Source: Brachypodius melanocephalos (Eukaryota; Chordata; Aves; Passeriformes; Pycnonotidae). From it: 64,000 nt of DNA. Position 1 is the stretch's first letter; each line of letters opens with the position of its first letter. Both the position numbers and the translations under genes were made by a program. Below are positions 47,863 through 58,975 of this stretch, in pieces. Under the pieces are notes generated by a model that saw nothing but the letters and a program-made list of their open reading frames with translations, made no database searches and was not told the origin of the DNA. The DNA lies in assembly GCA_013398615.1 (NCBI GenBank), contig VZSR01001459.1:8621080-8685079 (forward strand), in the 5' to 3' direction.

Positions 47863-49426
47863 TATTTCTGTAGCTCTGTCAGTTCTGCCAGAAGTGTTTA
47901 TAAACCAAATCACATCTGCTTTGGCTGCTCTCAATCAATAGATGATGAGAGAGAGATCATTGCACCTATTTATGAAGAACTAAGTGCAGAGCAATTAGGA
48001 TTTCTTGGATTTTTCACCCTTGTTTGTACTGTCTGCAGTTTAAAAGACATCCTCTGCCTCTCAATTTTTAGCACACAGGAGAAGAAAACGTTTAGGAAGA
48101 AAGAGATGAGCAACCCATGGGGCTTCCTGCTACGTTTTGTTTCCTGTTTTGCTGTGCTATATTTGTGTTATCACACCCCTCCAGGGTGCTCAGGTTGTGG
48201 TGTTTCAAGGAAAATGCCACTCCAAGGAGCTGAAAAGCCAGGCTGTGACTGTCCCTCAGGGCTGGGATAGCTGAGGCACAAAGAGAAGGATGAGCTGAGC
48301 AACAGTGGGGCTCTCTGTGGGTTTCTCAGGGAATTTCTCAGTGCTGCACTAAAATAAGCCCTGATTTAGGGCCTTCCATCAGCTCCATGTGCCCACCTGG
48401 GCAAATAAATTCAGCTCCTGGCACAGCGTGGAGCTTTCCCAGCTGGGATGCTCCTCCTCAGCCTTCCAGATGTTTCTCTGGCAAAGCCTGGTTTGTGCTG
48501 GGGCACAGCTGGCTCCTGTCTCTGTGGGGTGCTGCTGCCTTTTTGTCTCCTGTAGGTGCTCAGTTCTGATCCCACCTGGGGAGCACGTCAGCCTGACCCC
48601 AAACCCGGTGATTTTAGGGTCAAAACAACCGCACCTCACTGCTGGTGAAAATCCAGCTGGGGCTCTGGAAGTGCAGAGGGACCTGGGTTTACACCAGCTC
48701 CAAAGCTGGCTCCTTAGCCAGGCACAGTGGGGTCTGCTGGTTTAGGTAAGGGGAGAGCAAATATTTTTGCAGCTGAAATTAACCCTTTGTGCAGGCTGAA
48801 ACACCCATTAGCACATCTGATGTCCGCATTCCCATAAAAACCATTTAATCACCAGGATTCTGCTTGCTCTCCGGGGCTTGCCTGACTCTGGAGCTGTTTC
48901 CATTGACGTCAGCTGTCTCAGATCAGCCCCAAAATGCCTTTTTCCAGGTATTCCAGAGTTACAAGCTGGCACTCAGGCTGTGATTAACCACCCCACTTGC
49001 ATGCTGGTTTTCCCCTGCCTTGTAATCGGATTACTGCAATATTAGCAAATAAAAGCAGGAGCTGAACAACAATGAAGCTCTGACACAAAACGAGCAGAGA
49101 GGGAAGGGAACATCAGCAGGCAGGAGATTTAAAAATATAAAAATGCTAAAGTGATTAGTTTCTTCCTTCCAGCTGGAGCACTGTGTGAACCCACGTTCAC
49201 ACATCACGAGTCTCATGGCACAGCTTCTGTGTGAGCAAGGCAGGAAAGCAGAAACTCAGGAACCACATGAAGTTAGACTTGATGGGCTGTGATTTCAGCT
49301 CCATGCACAAAGAGGGAAGATTTCTTTGCTTTTTTCTCTTAATGCCTTGACATTTTTGTACGCACAGGTTCTGGATTTATCCAGAAGGTAATATCATTTG
49401 CAGATTTCGTTTGTGGCTTTAAAGTG

Positions 49427-49667
49427 AAAAAGGGTAGGTTTGGCTTGGATATTAGGAAAAAACATTCTTCCCTGTGAGGGTGGGCAGGCCCTGGAACAGG
49501 GTGCCCAGAGCAGCTGTGGCTGCCCCTGGATCCCTGGCAGTGCCCAAGGCTGGGTTGGACATTGGGGCTTGGAGCAGCCTGGGACAGTGGAAGGTGTCCC
49601 TGCCATGGCAGGGGTGGCACTGGATGGGATTTAAGTTTCTTTCCAAATCATTCCATGATTCTGTGAA
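49427..49667 (+). mobile_element. CR1 LINE 3'-end fragment
   Basis: Sense CR1: 'gggtaggtttggcttggata', 'ttaggaaaaaacattcttcc', 'ctgtgagggtgggcaggccc', 'tggaacagggtgcccagagc', 'agctgtggctgcccctgga', 'ggacattggggcttggagca', 'cctgccatggcaggggt' and the terminal 'ttccatgattctgtgaa'. About 240 bp is present and well preserved, ending in an octamer-type tail. Frames across it on both strands are by-products of the repeat. Confidence 0.95.
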
Positions 49668-50186
49668 AATTCTCTTGATTAACCTGCCCTGGATACCTGG
49701 ATAACCTGCTCTTGTTTGAGAGAAAAACCTCGACAGGCCTTGAGTTTCCATCTCTGCAGTTGTTCAAGCTCACACAAGCATCCTTGAAAATGGATAAAAG
49801 AACCCTCAAAAGTGAAAGAAGGTATTTTATGAAAAGAAGCAGATTGTGAAATGGGATTTAACTTTTGGCAGCAGTTTTTTGGCTGTTCTTTCCCTCTGTG
49901 GGATCAATCAGAGCTGACCACCAGGCTGACACAGGGGGAGTTGCCAACCTTGTCAAGACAACAAAACGATCGTGCAGCCCCCAGAATCTGCCAATCTAAA
50001 GGGAATGGACCTAAAACCTCTTGCTTTGAGCATGGCTGGCACTTTACTGCTCATAAATTGACAATTTCAGAGCAGATCATGTTTTTGGTGGGATTTTTAT
50101 CACCTCCCAAGGAGCCTGCTCTTTCCACCGTGGGAGTGAATGATGGTGCTGGCAAATTGCTCCCATTTTTTTATGGGTGAGCAGAC

Positions 50187-50239
50187 AGCTTCCCATTCAG
50201 CAACTCCTGAATTAACCTGAGCTTATTTAGAGCCTTGAA
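50187..50239 (+). repeat. Dispersed repeat pair II, copy 1 (about 53 bp)
   Basis: It aligns to 52221-52274 with one small gap and roughly 83-85% identity by eye. Shared words include 'agcttcc', 'attca', 'cctgaattaa' and 'gagct', with 'attta' following. The family is unknown. Confidence 0.65.
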
Positions 50240-50521
50240 AACAATGAGCATGTACCCAAAAAGGAGGAAATCTCTCTGTGTGTCCCAGATGAAGAATATT
50301 TACCTACTCAGGCCATGTCAAGAATTCAGGAGTGTTGGGTTTTAGCAATCATTTCTCATCACTTTATTCAAAACTCCTTTCCCATTCCTCCCAAACAAAA
50401 CTTCAGCAGAACTGAAAAGAGTTGGGAGCTGAAGAGTTCTGATGGATTATCAGAGATGCAACAAGAAGGAGAAAGCAGGAGAAACCCTAAACCCTTTACC
50501 TGGCCCTGCATTATAGATCAA

Positions 50522-50593
50522 TGTAGCTGCAGGAACTGAGATTTCTGTTAACTTCATGAGCACTGTGTAATTTTATAGATTATTTAACCCAAA
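50522..50593 (+). repeat. Dispersed repeat pair, copy 2 (72 bp)
   Basis: This is the partner of 46834-46905, in the same orientation. It overlaps the start of a 2 x 40-bp tandem duplication, so the homology between the pair ends where that duplication begins. Confidence 0.85.
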
Positions 50594-50653
50594 TCCTGGG
50601 TATTAGTTATTAATAGATATTATTTTACCCCAATCCTGGGTATTAATTATTAA
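50584..50653 (+). repeat. Two-copy 40-bp tandem repeat
   Basis: The phrase 'aatcctgggtatta' followed by 'ttatta' recurs at an offset of 40 bp (50584-50613 and 50624-50653), with two or three differences. It is a small tandem duplication at the edge of the dispersed repeat copy. Confidence 0.85.
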
Positions 50654-50995
50654 AACCTCTCTGGTTTAAGTTGGTTTGGTGCCTCTCTGGTGGAGATTAT
50701 TTTCCAGAGGCAACAGAAGGTAACAGACCACTTAGAGGTGTTCTGGCATTACAATCTTTTAAATGAGATAACCAAAGAGAATATTGATCCCATATTTTTA
50801 ACTTATTGTGGCCTATTGAGTAGGAAACCTATAATTTAGTTGGAGAATTCTCCAAACACACTATAATTTCTTTTCTGTTGCTGATGAGCTCAATAGAAAT
50901 ATTTCCACCCTGGGCTGTGCACACTGGTGGCTTACAGGCCATCAGTCCTAGTTTTATGTTAGATTTCTAGATGATAAGACACATAACATCCAATA

Positions 50996-51043
50996 TTTCA
51001 TATATTATAATATAATATATAAAATATATTATATATATATTAA
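50996..51043 (+). repeat. AT-dinucleotide-rich tract
   Basis: TATA and ATAT steps with occasional AA run for about 48 bp. It can form several alternative hairpins. Confidence 0.85.
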
Positions 51044-52220
51044 CTTTACAGCAGCAGTTGCAGTTTCCTCCTTTATTATGAAATTCTGATATTTAAATTT
51101 GAGGAGGTTTCAAACATTTTCCTCCAGCAGAATCTTTCCTGCGGTGTTGTGAGTGCTGGGTTACTGTTTATACACTAAACCCACTGCATAGTTAATTTCC
51201 TTAAAATGAAATTTTAAAGAATTCAGTTTATTAGTCTTGTTTTTTAATGTATTTGATATTTTATAGAGCAACAGATAATTTGTCACCACTGTGGCAGATT
51301 GCTGGAATGTGGCTGCTTTTTATCTTCGAAGATTTAATTCATTTTTGGTTTAAAACATTTTTCCAAATCCCCCTCCCCATCCACAGAAATCCAATTTCTA
51401 TTTTTGTCATCAGAGCACAATTTTAATAGGTAGAACTATTGAGAAATTAACAAACATCTTCACTATTTTTATGTAAACCAGAATAAATTAGAAAGTACCA
51501 TGGTACTAAGCTTGATGTGCTTTTCAAAAGGAAAATTTTTAAAAGAGAATTTATTACTGGTTTTCTTCTTGATATATAAAATAACCTGATTTTTTTTTGA
51601 AAAACTCAAAAACATTTGTCCAGCGAAATCATGTCTGGTCTTTTCTTTCCCCAGAAGGCAGATGTTACAGTATTGTGATCACAAATGGATCTTAATTTTA
51701 AATAGATGAGAGAGGAAAAGATAAATCATGCTTTCCTAAAAGGCTGATTTGGATAAATAGGATTTTGTTCTCATTGATTAAAAAAAAATCCCTTGTAAAA
51801 AGATCTCTAAACTTCTAAAAAGGTCTCTAAGAAAAGTAGCAGAGATGCAATTTGAAAGTCTTCAAACTTTAAATACATTCTTTAATGATATTTTAATACA
51901 TTACAGAGAAACAAAGAAGAAAGTTTTGATTTTTGTTTCTTGGTGACCTTTTATTTTTCATCTTACCTGGGATATCTAATTAGGATTTTGTCAACTGTAA
52001 TGAAAATGTCTTTAATTTTGCAAATTTAAATAGAGAAGTGCATTGAGAAATGGAGCTGTAAATGGAATGACTAAATTTTGAGGTGCTCTGACTAGATTCT
52101 ATCTCATGGTGACTCCTCAACCCCTTTATTTGCCAACATTTCTTGTATTTCAGGGGATTTACTCCCAATTTCAAAAACTTGGTGATGCTCTGAAAATTCT
52201 CAGGGCCATGTGTGTGGGTA

Positions 52221-52274
52221 AGCTTCCTATTCAACAATTCCTGAATTAATTTTGAGCTGATTTACAGTCTTTAA
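52221..52274 (+). repeat. Dispersed repeat pair II, copy 2
   Basis: This is the partner of 50187-50239, same orientation, with an offset of about 2,034 bp. The flanks are not similar. Confidence 0.65.
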
Positions 52275-52506
52275 AGAGAATTGGCTGCTGAACCTGAGGA
52301 AGGGGCTGGCAGAGGTTCCCTCTTTCCACAAGACATAGCAGGAGCCATGAAAATATGAAAAATCCATATGAAAATGAATTGGGATGTCCTCATTTTAAGT
52401 TGATGTGGGAATAAATGCTGAATTCCAGACTTTACTATTCCCCAACAAATCTGCTGCTTCTGGAAACTAATCTCTACTAGAAAGGCACTAAACCAACCTA
52501 AACCAG

Positions 52507-52564
52507 AGATGATGATGATGATAATATACTAATAACAACAATAACAACAACAGTAATAACAATA
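52507..52564 (+). repeat. Compound (GAT)n and (AAC/AAT)n microsatellite
   Basis: Five GAT units at 52507-52522 are followed, after a short spacer, by interrupted AAC/AAT units at 52531-52564. Confidence 0.85.
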
Positions 52565-53399
52565 GGACTGGGGGGAAATAATCTGTAATTTTATGCAATG
52601 CTCATTGTATTAACAGAAATCTTCAGTCCGGGTTGGTCACGCCAGCTCTGCTAATTCAGAATAAAAGCAAGAATTTTGCCATGACTCTCACAAGTACTTC
52701 AGAATGAAAACTGTGCTTCTGCACAAAGCTGGACATGACCAGTTAATTTGTAATTGTTGCATTGATTTAATTGTTAATCCTGCAGCCACAGAAGATGATG
52801 TCTTTGTGGTTGGGCTCTCCAGCAGTTCCTCACTGCGTCTGTCCATGACGGAGCAGATTGTCCCTGCAGGGAGCCCATGGGAGCACCTGCATTCCCAAAG
52901 GAATGGAGCGAGCCCAAACAGCCCAATCTTCCTGACAATGTCCAATCTTTCTGATAATTTCTCTGTCTCAGGGGCAGGAGGATCAGGAGGTATCGACCTG
53001 GTGGAAAATGTGAGTTATTGACTTGCTTGGGAGTGACAGGAGAGGTGGGATAAGTAAATGCACCTCTGCAATCAGCAAGGTGAGGGAAAGACCCCTCAGG
53101 TGTCACCCCACAGCCCTGCTCTGGGCAGGAAATGGGATTTCAGCCCCTGGTCCCACCAGAAATGTGCCACACATTGTGTGCTGTGATTCCATAGGCTCCA
53201 GTGCTTTCCATTCCCGAATATCTCCATGCAGTGATTAATGGGGATAGACAGGACATTGTTACCTACAGCTGCTTTACCTCCCTGACTGCTCCTGTGCCTC
53301 TTTCCCCAGCTGATGTGGCCTTTTCTATTTCCTGGCTCTGTTCTTGAGTCATACCCTCAAATTTTATTTTTTTTTCTGGGAGCAGAGAAGAGTTGCTAC

Positions 53400-53920
53400 C
53401 CCTCGAAAGTGAGAAGTGGTTGCTTCTCGTTTCACGCCTCCTCGAGGCGTTCTGCGCCTTTGCTCGCTGCAAAATGAGGGAAGAAAACACAACAAAAATC
53501 TGTTCGGAACAGCAAAAGAAAACCTGTCCACATGGCACCTGTAAAGATGGCAATGCTCCAATCTGAAATGGATTGCAGACCACAAAAAACGTGAACAGGT
53601 GAACTCTGCCCATAGGACTGAGCGCTGCCTGTGCGTGCAGCAGTAAATGCTGAGCTCCCCACTCTGTAAAGATAAGAATTTCAGCTGCATCCGTGCACGG
53701 TGAGGAATGATGTGCTCATCACCAGGTCCCTGTAATAGGGAGCGCACAGTTCACACCGAACCCACTGCTGGGAGCTCTGAGATTATATTGGAGCAGCAGC
53801 CACCCCTGCACAGGTGTGAACTGCAGAAATGGGACTCAAACCCGGTGGGAAGTAGTAATAAAAGGCAAATAAACCCGAGACGGGAGCTGTTCACCCATTT
53901 ATTCAGCTCGGGTAATTCCC
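53400..53920. promoter_or_regulatory. CpG-retaining patch
   Basis: I counted roughly 19 CpGs by hand over 520 bp, against near-absence in the preceding AT-rich 2 kb. The densest part is 53405-53500, which includes the small hairpin CGCCTC-CTC-GAGGCG. The minus-strand frames here (53263-53613 and 53364-53747) have no recognisable domain. Regulatory function is an inference. Confidence 0.22.
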
Positions 53921-54066
53921 AGAGCTGAAGATAAGATCTACAGCTGGGTAAAGTGAGAACCCTCTTGTCTTTAGTTTGCTCTCACCGTGGAGTCACCAAG
54001 GAAATTTAACTCTTGCCTGAGCTAAGAACTGAAAATCAGGAACTTGGCTGTTATGTAGCCTCGTCT

Positions 54067-54124
54067 AAAAAAAAAAAAATCAAAAAACAAGGCCACCAAA
54101 AAACCCCCCCAAAAAAACCCCAAA
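54067..54124 (+). repeat. A-rich low-complexity tract
   Basis: A13 is followed by 'caaaaaacaa' and by A6-7/C4-7 alternations. It resembles a decayed poly(A) tail, but nothing identifiable precedes it. Confidence 0.75.
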
Positions 54125-54379
54125 TATATTTGATTTGGTCTAAATTAAGGAGGCTTTTTTAGGAGGAAATTTGGCTAAATGACAAATGGGTGTTCCACAA
54201 GGAGCTGAGCTCAGCAACCTCCTGGGAGAACAAATCTGGACCATGCTACTCCAGCTTTTCTGTCAGCAGTTGAAGTAGGTGATTGGCATCAAAGTGCACT
54301 ACTCACCAAAATTAAAGGTCTTGTGAAATAGATGCTGGTAGGCAGAATATTTAGAGAAAAATGAAGGTTTGGTGAGAGC

Positions 54380-54510
54380 CTGCTAAATTAACAAATATTC
54401 ATAATTTGTTTTCCGCGCTGCCGCTAACGCTCCATCCGCTGCTTATAAATATGCAGGTAGCAATAATTTCCTGTGGCTGAGGAGGGAGCAATTAGCAGCC
54501 TGGAGGGAGC
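54380..54510. promoter_or_regulatory. AT-rich sequence with a CpG knot (possible conserved element)
   Basis: Homeodomain-like words ('aaattaac', 'ttcataattt') flank a core with five CpGs in about 25 bp (CCGCGCTGCCGCTAACG and a further CCGC near 54437). 'tataaatatgcaggtagcaa' and 'ttagcagcc' follow. Retained CpGs within AT-rich unique sequence suggest purifying selection, but this is not tested. Confidence 0.25.
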
Positions 54511-55550
54511 TTGAGGACTCAGAATAGTGGGAGCTGGCTCCTAGGCCAGGATGGAAGGGATTGCTCCTGCAGAGCAGGGCAGGGTTTGCAGAGGGAATGG
54601 CATCCCAGTGGGATCCACACCCATGGAACCATGGAATATCCTCGTGCCATGGGTCTCCCAAACATTTGTGAGATGGGAATTACCCCCGTGGGTGTGTTTA
54701 GCAACAAGATTATCCATCTACTATTAATCTTGTTATTTTGGGCTCTTAATACACTCAGGGAATCTTTCCAGCTATCTCAAAAATACCGAGTAAATTCTAG
54801 GCAAGGAGCAAGTTGTGGGTGTTCCGCAGCTCTGACATTTTCCCTGGTCCCTGGCATTTTGTCCATTTCTATATATCATCACCATGACTACAGTGGGAAT
54901 GTCTGAGAGAACTCCAGGATAAATCTGACAGCACCTCCTTAGAAGTACTTAAAATCATGTAATTAAGTAAGAAAACGCAGCTGATTGAGGAGGTTAGAGC
55001 TGAAGATTACAGCACATTTCATGATTAACAATCAGAACATTCTTTTCCAAACCTCTGCCTAATTTAGCAGACTAAGGTTTTAGCTGAGGTTTTACTCTGA
55101 ATGCTGCAAGGAGGGAAGGAGAAGGGTAATTTCCCACCATTTTCACTGGTGTTTACTCCAGTGTCAGTCTTCGTTCTAATTTTGCTGCCTGGGTTAACTG
55201 ACTTAACAGAAGTAGTGAGAAAAGGCAAAAAGGTCAACATTGCTGATCACAGCGCTGTAATTCCCTTCAGTCTCTTGGCAGTTCATAATTAGGATGGAGG
55301 AGAAGGATAAAACCAAAGCATTTTAGTGACAAAAGCTTTGCAGCTATCCGTTAATGTGGCAAAATTAATCTTTTCTCTAAAATTATAGGTTGGTTTCAGA
55401 GATAAACTTGGGTTTATTTACTGGTAAAGACATTTCTGTGGAGCTCTGTAGGTAAACTGTTGGAGAGAAAGAAAAGTGGTTCGTGTATGGGATACAGGGG
55501 AATTATTTAGAGTTTTAAATAGAAAATGTTGTTTTAGTATGAAAAAATAA

Positions 55551-55590
55551 ATCATGGAATGGATAGGGTTGGAAGTGACCTCAGAGATCA
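55551..55590 (-). mobile_element. CR1 LINE tail scrap, minus strand
   Basis: 'atcatggaatggatagggtt' followed by 'ggaagtgacctcagagatca' is the reverse complement of a CR1 3' terminus. Only 40 bp is recognisable. Confidence 0.75.
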
Positions 55591-55748
55591 GAATGCATCA
55601 AAGACATGAATTATTGGAGGGAGGGGACAGCAGGAAAGGGATCCTGAGAGACAATTCCTGGGTTAAATTCTCCAGGGAGTTTGCTTGTGGAATCTGCTGG
55701 GTTTGAGACTGCTCTCAGCAAGAAGACAATGGTCTGGTAAAGGAGCCC

Positions 55749-55796
55749 CATTTCTCCACTTCTCCACTTCTCCATTTCTCCATTTCTCCATTTCTC
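55749..55796 (+). repeat. Six-copy 8-bp tandem repeat
   Basis: The repeat is (CAYTTCTC)6: units 1 and 4-6 are CATTTCTC and units 2-3 are CACTTCTC. It encodes a GEMEKW-like stretch on the minus strand, which is an artefact. Confidence 0.95.
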
Positions 55797-56013
55797 TTTG
55801 CACTGCACAGACATTTACAGGTGGCATCATCAGGAAAATCCACAGTTTGTAGACAAAATGTGCTTTTTCAGAAGATGTCTAACATGACACAGGGGGAAGA
55901 AAAGTCCTTAACCACGACTCAGCTCTGGGCCAGGAGCTTTTATCTTCCTTCTGTCAGTTTTTGATGTCCATGGAGTTCTGGCCATGTTCCCCAGGCTTTG
56001 GTGTCTTAAAGAA

Positions 56014-56031
56014 ATATATATATATATATAT
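56014..56031 (+). repeat. (AT)9 microsatellite
   Basis: An uninterrupted AT dinucleotide run of about 18 bp. Confidence 0.9.
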
Positions 56032-57686
56032 GAGAAAATGAATATGTAAATTGTCACCTATTTGCTTGGCAGCCTTCAAAAAAAACTTTGTTGCTTGGCT
56101 GGTTTTGCCTTCCATGGTGACTGAGTCCATGTCAACCTCAACGTTTTTCTGGGAGTTATTTAACTTTTCCTCCATCTCTTGGTTGAGTGCCCATGTTGGG
56201 GATTACAGAAAAAGAAAATATTCCAGTTGTTTAATTCCTTTCTGTACAACCTCACTAAAAATGAGGCCTTTTTTTTGCTAATGTATTATTTAGAAGTGTG
56301 TTAAAGGTTGGAGAGAAACTGGAAGTGCTGCACAGAAGGTTTAAAAAAGAAAGAACTTATTTTTTATGAATATTATTTCACAAAACAAATACCAATTGCG
56401 TGCGAGGGCAGGAGCCCTGATAATAAGGAGTCAACACATGCAGCCGTGGAATTGGGAATTTTTGCACCCAGATCCTTCCAGGGAATACATTTTTTTTAAA
56501 AAAATTAATATTTGTGATGAATACTGATTTCAATTGCATCTACTTTTGGATATATTATTCAGAGCTTTTGCAATATTTTCAAGATTTTTTTTTTTTTGCT
56601 TTCACATAGAAAATAATAATTGGAGCTATCATGGGGAAAACCAGCAAGTTTTTCCTCCCTACAACACAGTACAGATTTAAATTTCCAAATCCTTTATAAA
56701 TGGGTAATGCACTGTGCTTGCATCTTTATTCTCCTATTGCAAAATTCAGCATGGCTTGTGGAGGAAATTAAAATTAAAGAGCACACCCCTGATCCTAGAG
56801 GCCTGGTTTGAGTGTAAATACAGTTGAAAAAGTCCTGTTCCTCTGTCTGCATGTCCCAGGTGTGGAAAAGCTGATGATAAATCTGACTTTTTTTTTTTTT
56901 TTCTTAAAATCTCTTGGGGGAAGTGCCAGCATAGATATCATTATTAGCATATGTTAAACCAGAGCAGAAAATACTCTTTATACAAGAGCTGCTGCTGGAG
57001 CGATCAAATATCTCCATTGCTGCGGGTCAGAACGTGCAAATTAACACGAATATTCAAGTGTTCAATCACTGCCAGGGAATGGCAAAAGGTTTGCAGCAAA
57101 CAGGGGCTTGTGTTGGGGGTTTTTTATCCAGCAGCCGCAGGACGATGTGCAGTCCGCAGGAATTATTGACTCAGAGGAGAAGGACATGAAGCAGGCGTTT
57201 AAAATTCCAGCCCGTAATTAACTTACCTCGAAATGATCTCGCAGGATTTATACTGCCGAGGGTTGTGGGGCTGAAAAGCTGAGATTTTCCTACCCAGCAG
57301 GCAGGGCACAGTTAACCTGAAGGGGAAAACACTCCGGTGTTTGGAATTTATGGTGCTTGTAATAAAATAAAGGGAAAGAAGCTGCGAAACAGAGCATGTG
57401 ACAGACATTATCTAACTCTGAGAGGGGGAGAGGAATCAGCATTTATTGTCAAGTTAAAGCAACAAACTGAGAATTTTTGCAGAAAGTTCCTCGCTGTGAA
57501 CAAGCCTGTACCTTTGAGATAAAAATAGGTAGAGCTGTGGGTGTAATTCCAAATTATGTAAGCTCCTTTAATGCGAGGATTTCAGCCCTTTTTTCAGGCA
57601 GAGAAGATTGATGCTTCTAACAAGTTTTGATATTGAGTTGGTGCTCTTTAGGTTGTTTTGTAACTCAGTTCCCTCTTATGAGACAG

Positions 57687-57750
57687 CCTTTAATTCCAGC
57701 CTATTTATCCTTTCCCAGCCTTTAATTTCAGCATATCCATCCTTTTCCAG
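57687..57750 (+). repeat. Two-copy 32-bp tandem repeat
   Basis: Units 57687-57718 and 57719-57750 both start 'cctttaatt' and end in 'cccag' or 'tccag'. The identity is about 80%. Confidence 0.88.
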
Positions 57751-57759
57751 AAGGAAAAG

Positions 57760-57811
57760 AATGTCAGGAAATCTGAATCCATTTCCAGAATGTCAGAAAA
57801 TCTGAATGTAC
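57760..57811 (+). repeat. Two-copy 29-bp tandem repeat
   Basis: 'aatgtcaggaaatctgaat' at 57760 recurs as 'aatgtcagaaaatctgaat' at 57789. It directly follows the 32-bp doublet and shares its 'tttccag' end. Confidence 0.88.
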
Positions 57812-57840
57812 CCTGCTTGTCCTACAAGAGGGAGCTGCTC

Positions 57841-57923
57841 CCATCCAAGGCCAGGTTGGGTGGGCAGCACGGGGTTGGAATTTGATGATTATTAAAGTCC
57901 ATTCCAACACCAGGAATTCTATA
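57841..57923 (+). mobile_element. CR1 LINE 3'-end fragment
   Basis: Sense wording: 'ccatccaaggccaggttggg', 'ggggttggaatttgatgatt', 'attaaagtccattccaacac' and 'aggaattctat'. Diverged, about 80 bp. Confidence 0.82.
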
Positions 57924-58834
57924 TTTTGGTGAAGGGATGCTTTCCTTGCTCAAGGCATTAATGCAAATAAGACAAAAAAAGATTTTAACAGCGTATTTTG
58001 TTCTTGCTCAGGGCATCTCCTTTCTATGAAAGTTAGCATCCCTACCTGCTCCTGAGAAGTGGAAATTGGCCATTCAAGAAGATGTGAAAAGCTATAACTT
58101 TGCATGGTTTTCCCCTACAATAACCCCATTTTCCTCCTGGAAAACAAATTATCTTCAAACCCTGCCTTCATTTCAGACCACTGAAGATTCATGAACTTGT
58201 AATGTTTTTCCCAGTGTTGCCTTTTTAGCTGATATTATCCCAGAGTGTTGTAAAAATCTCGAGAATATATTTTCAGATTGGAAAATTGCAGCACTCTGCT
58301 TCAGATGTGTTGAAATGTTGTGTTCCAGCACCAGTAAATGGCTCTTTGCAGTTTTTAAACAAGATGTGAATCCTGACATATTTCTGGTACTTCTGTTTTG
58401 ATCAGTCAGAATTACCCAACCGAAAAAAAAAAAAAAAAATCTGCCAGGGAGTTTTTGGTTGTCCTGTTCTGCATTTTTTTACAAGTGTAATTTTTCATCC
58501 ATCTGGCTGCTGCTAGCCTTATCCTTGGATTTGTGCATCTCCTGCAAGAGTGACTGATTTGAGGTATTTTTATTTTCAGCCCAGCTGCCCTGCAGTTCCT
58601 GGGTCAATTGGTGAGAAATGCCATTGCTGACCTAGAGGTGTGGCTCACAGAAGAATTGCCTGGGGGCTGCAGAGGGAGAGAATGTGATTTTAAGCTATTT
58701 TTAGACTTCCAGATGTACTCAGCTGAGTGAAAGTTAGAACAACCCTGAATATGGTGATTCCAGTCCTCTTCATTCTTCATTCTTCCTCTCTTTCCTTCCA
58801 GATATTTGGGAAGGGGTGGATGGACTCAGTCATT
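57924..58834. other. Unique noncoding sequence
   Basis: An A17 run lies at about 58423-58439. Otherwise nothing was recognised. Confidence 0.5.
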
Positions 58835-58975
58835 TCACAGAATCCCAGAAGGTTTGGGTTGGAACTGACCTTAAATCCCATCCAGTGCCATCCCTGCCAT
58901 GGGCAGGGGCACCTTCCACTGTCCCAGGCTGCTCCAAATCCCATCCAGCCCTTCCTTGGGATGGGGCATCACCAT
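58835..58975 (-). mobile_element. CR1 LINE 3'-end fragment, minus strand
   Basis: Antisense wording: 'cacagaatcccagaaggttt', 'gggttggaactgaccttaaa', 'tcccatccagtgccatccct', 'gccatgggcaggggcacctt', 'ccactgtcccaggctgctcc' and 'ggatggggcatcaccatctc'. The tail is at the left and the 5' side is cut off at the right. Confidence 0.93.

Larger units (their letters stand above)
46466..49426. other. Unique noncoding sequence holding a minisatellite and one repeat copy
   Basis: Apart from the 46834-46905 repeat copy and the 68-bp minisatellite, nothing was recognised. The 48360-48745 part is GC-richer and gives overlapping frames on both strands without a domain. Confidence 0.5.
49668..53399. other. 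AT-rich noncoding sequence with local repeats
   Basis: The part from 50700 to 52600 is strongly AT-rich. It includes the second copies of two dispersed repeat pairs, an AT-dinucleotide tract and GAT/AAC microsatellites. The 105-codon frame at 52704-53021 has no domain that I recognise. Confidence 0.5.
54511..57686. other. Unique noncoding sequence with short repeats
   Basis: Apart from the CR1 scrap at 55551, the CATTTCTC tandem repeat, an (AT)n tract and T14-16 runs near 56587 and 56888, nothing was recognised. The part at 57000-57320 has raised CpG for the area and no repeats, and is a weak candidate for conserved sequence. Confidence 0.5.

Noticed and set aside
52704..53021. 105-codon plus frame with a GTGAGT donor-like end
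   Set aside because: No domain. The splice-bounded part (about 38 nt) is not a multiple of three, and chance explains a frame of this length here.
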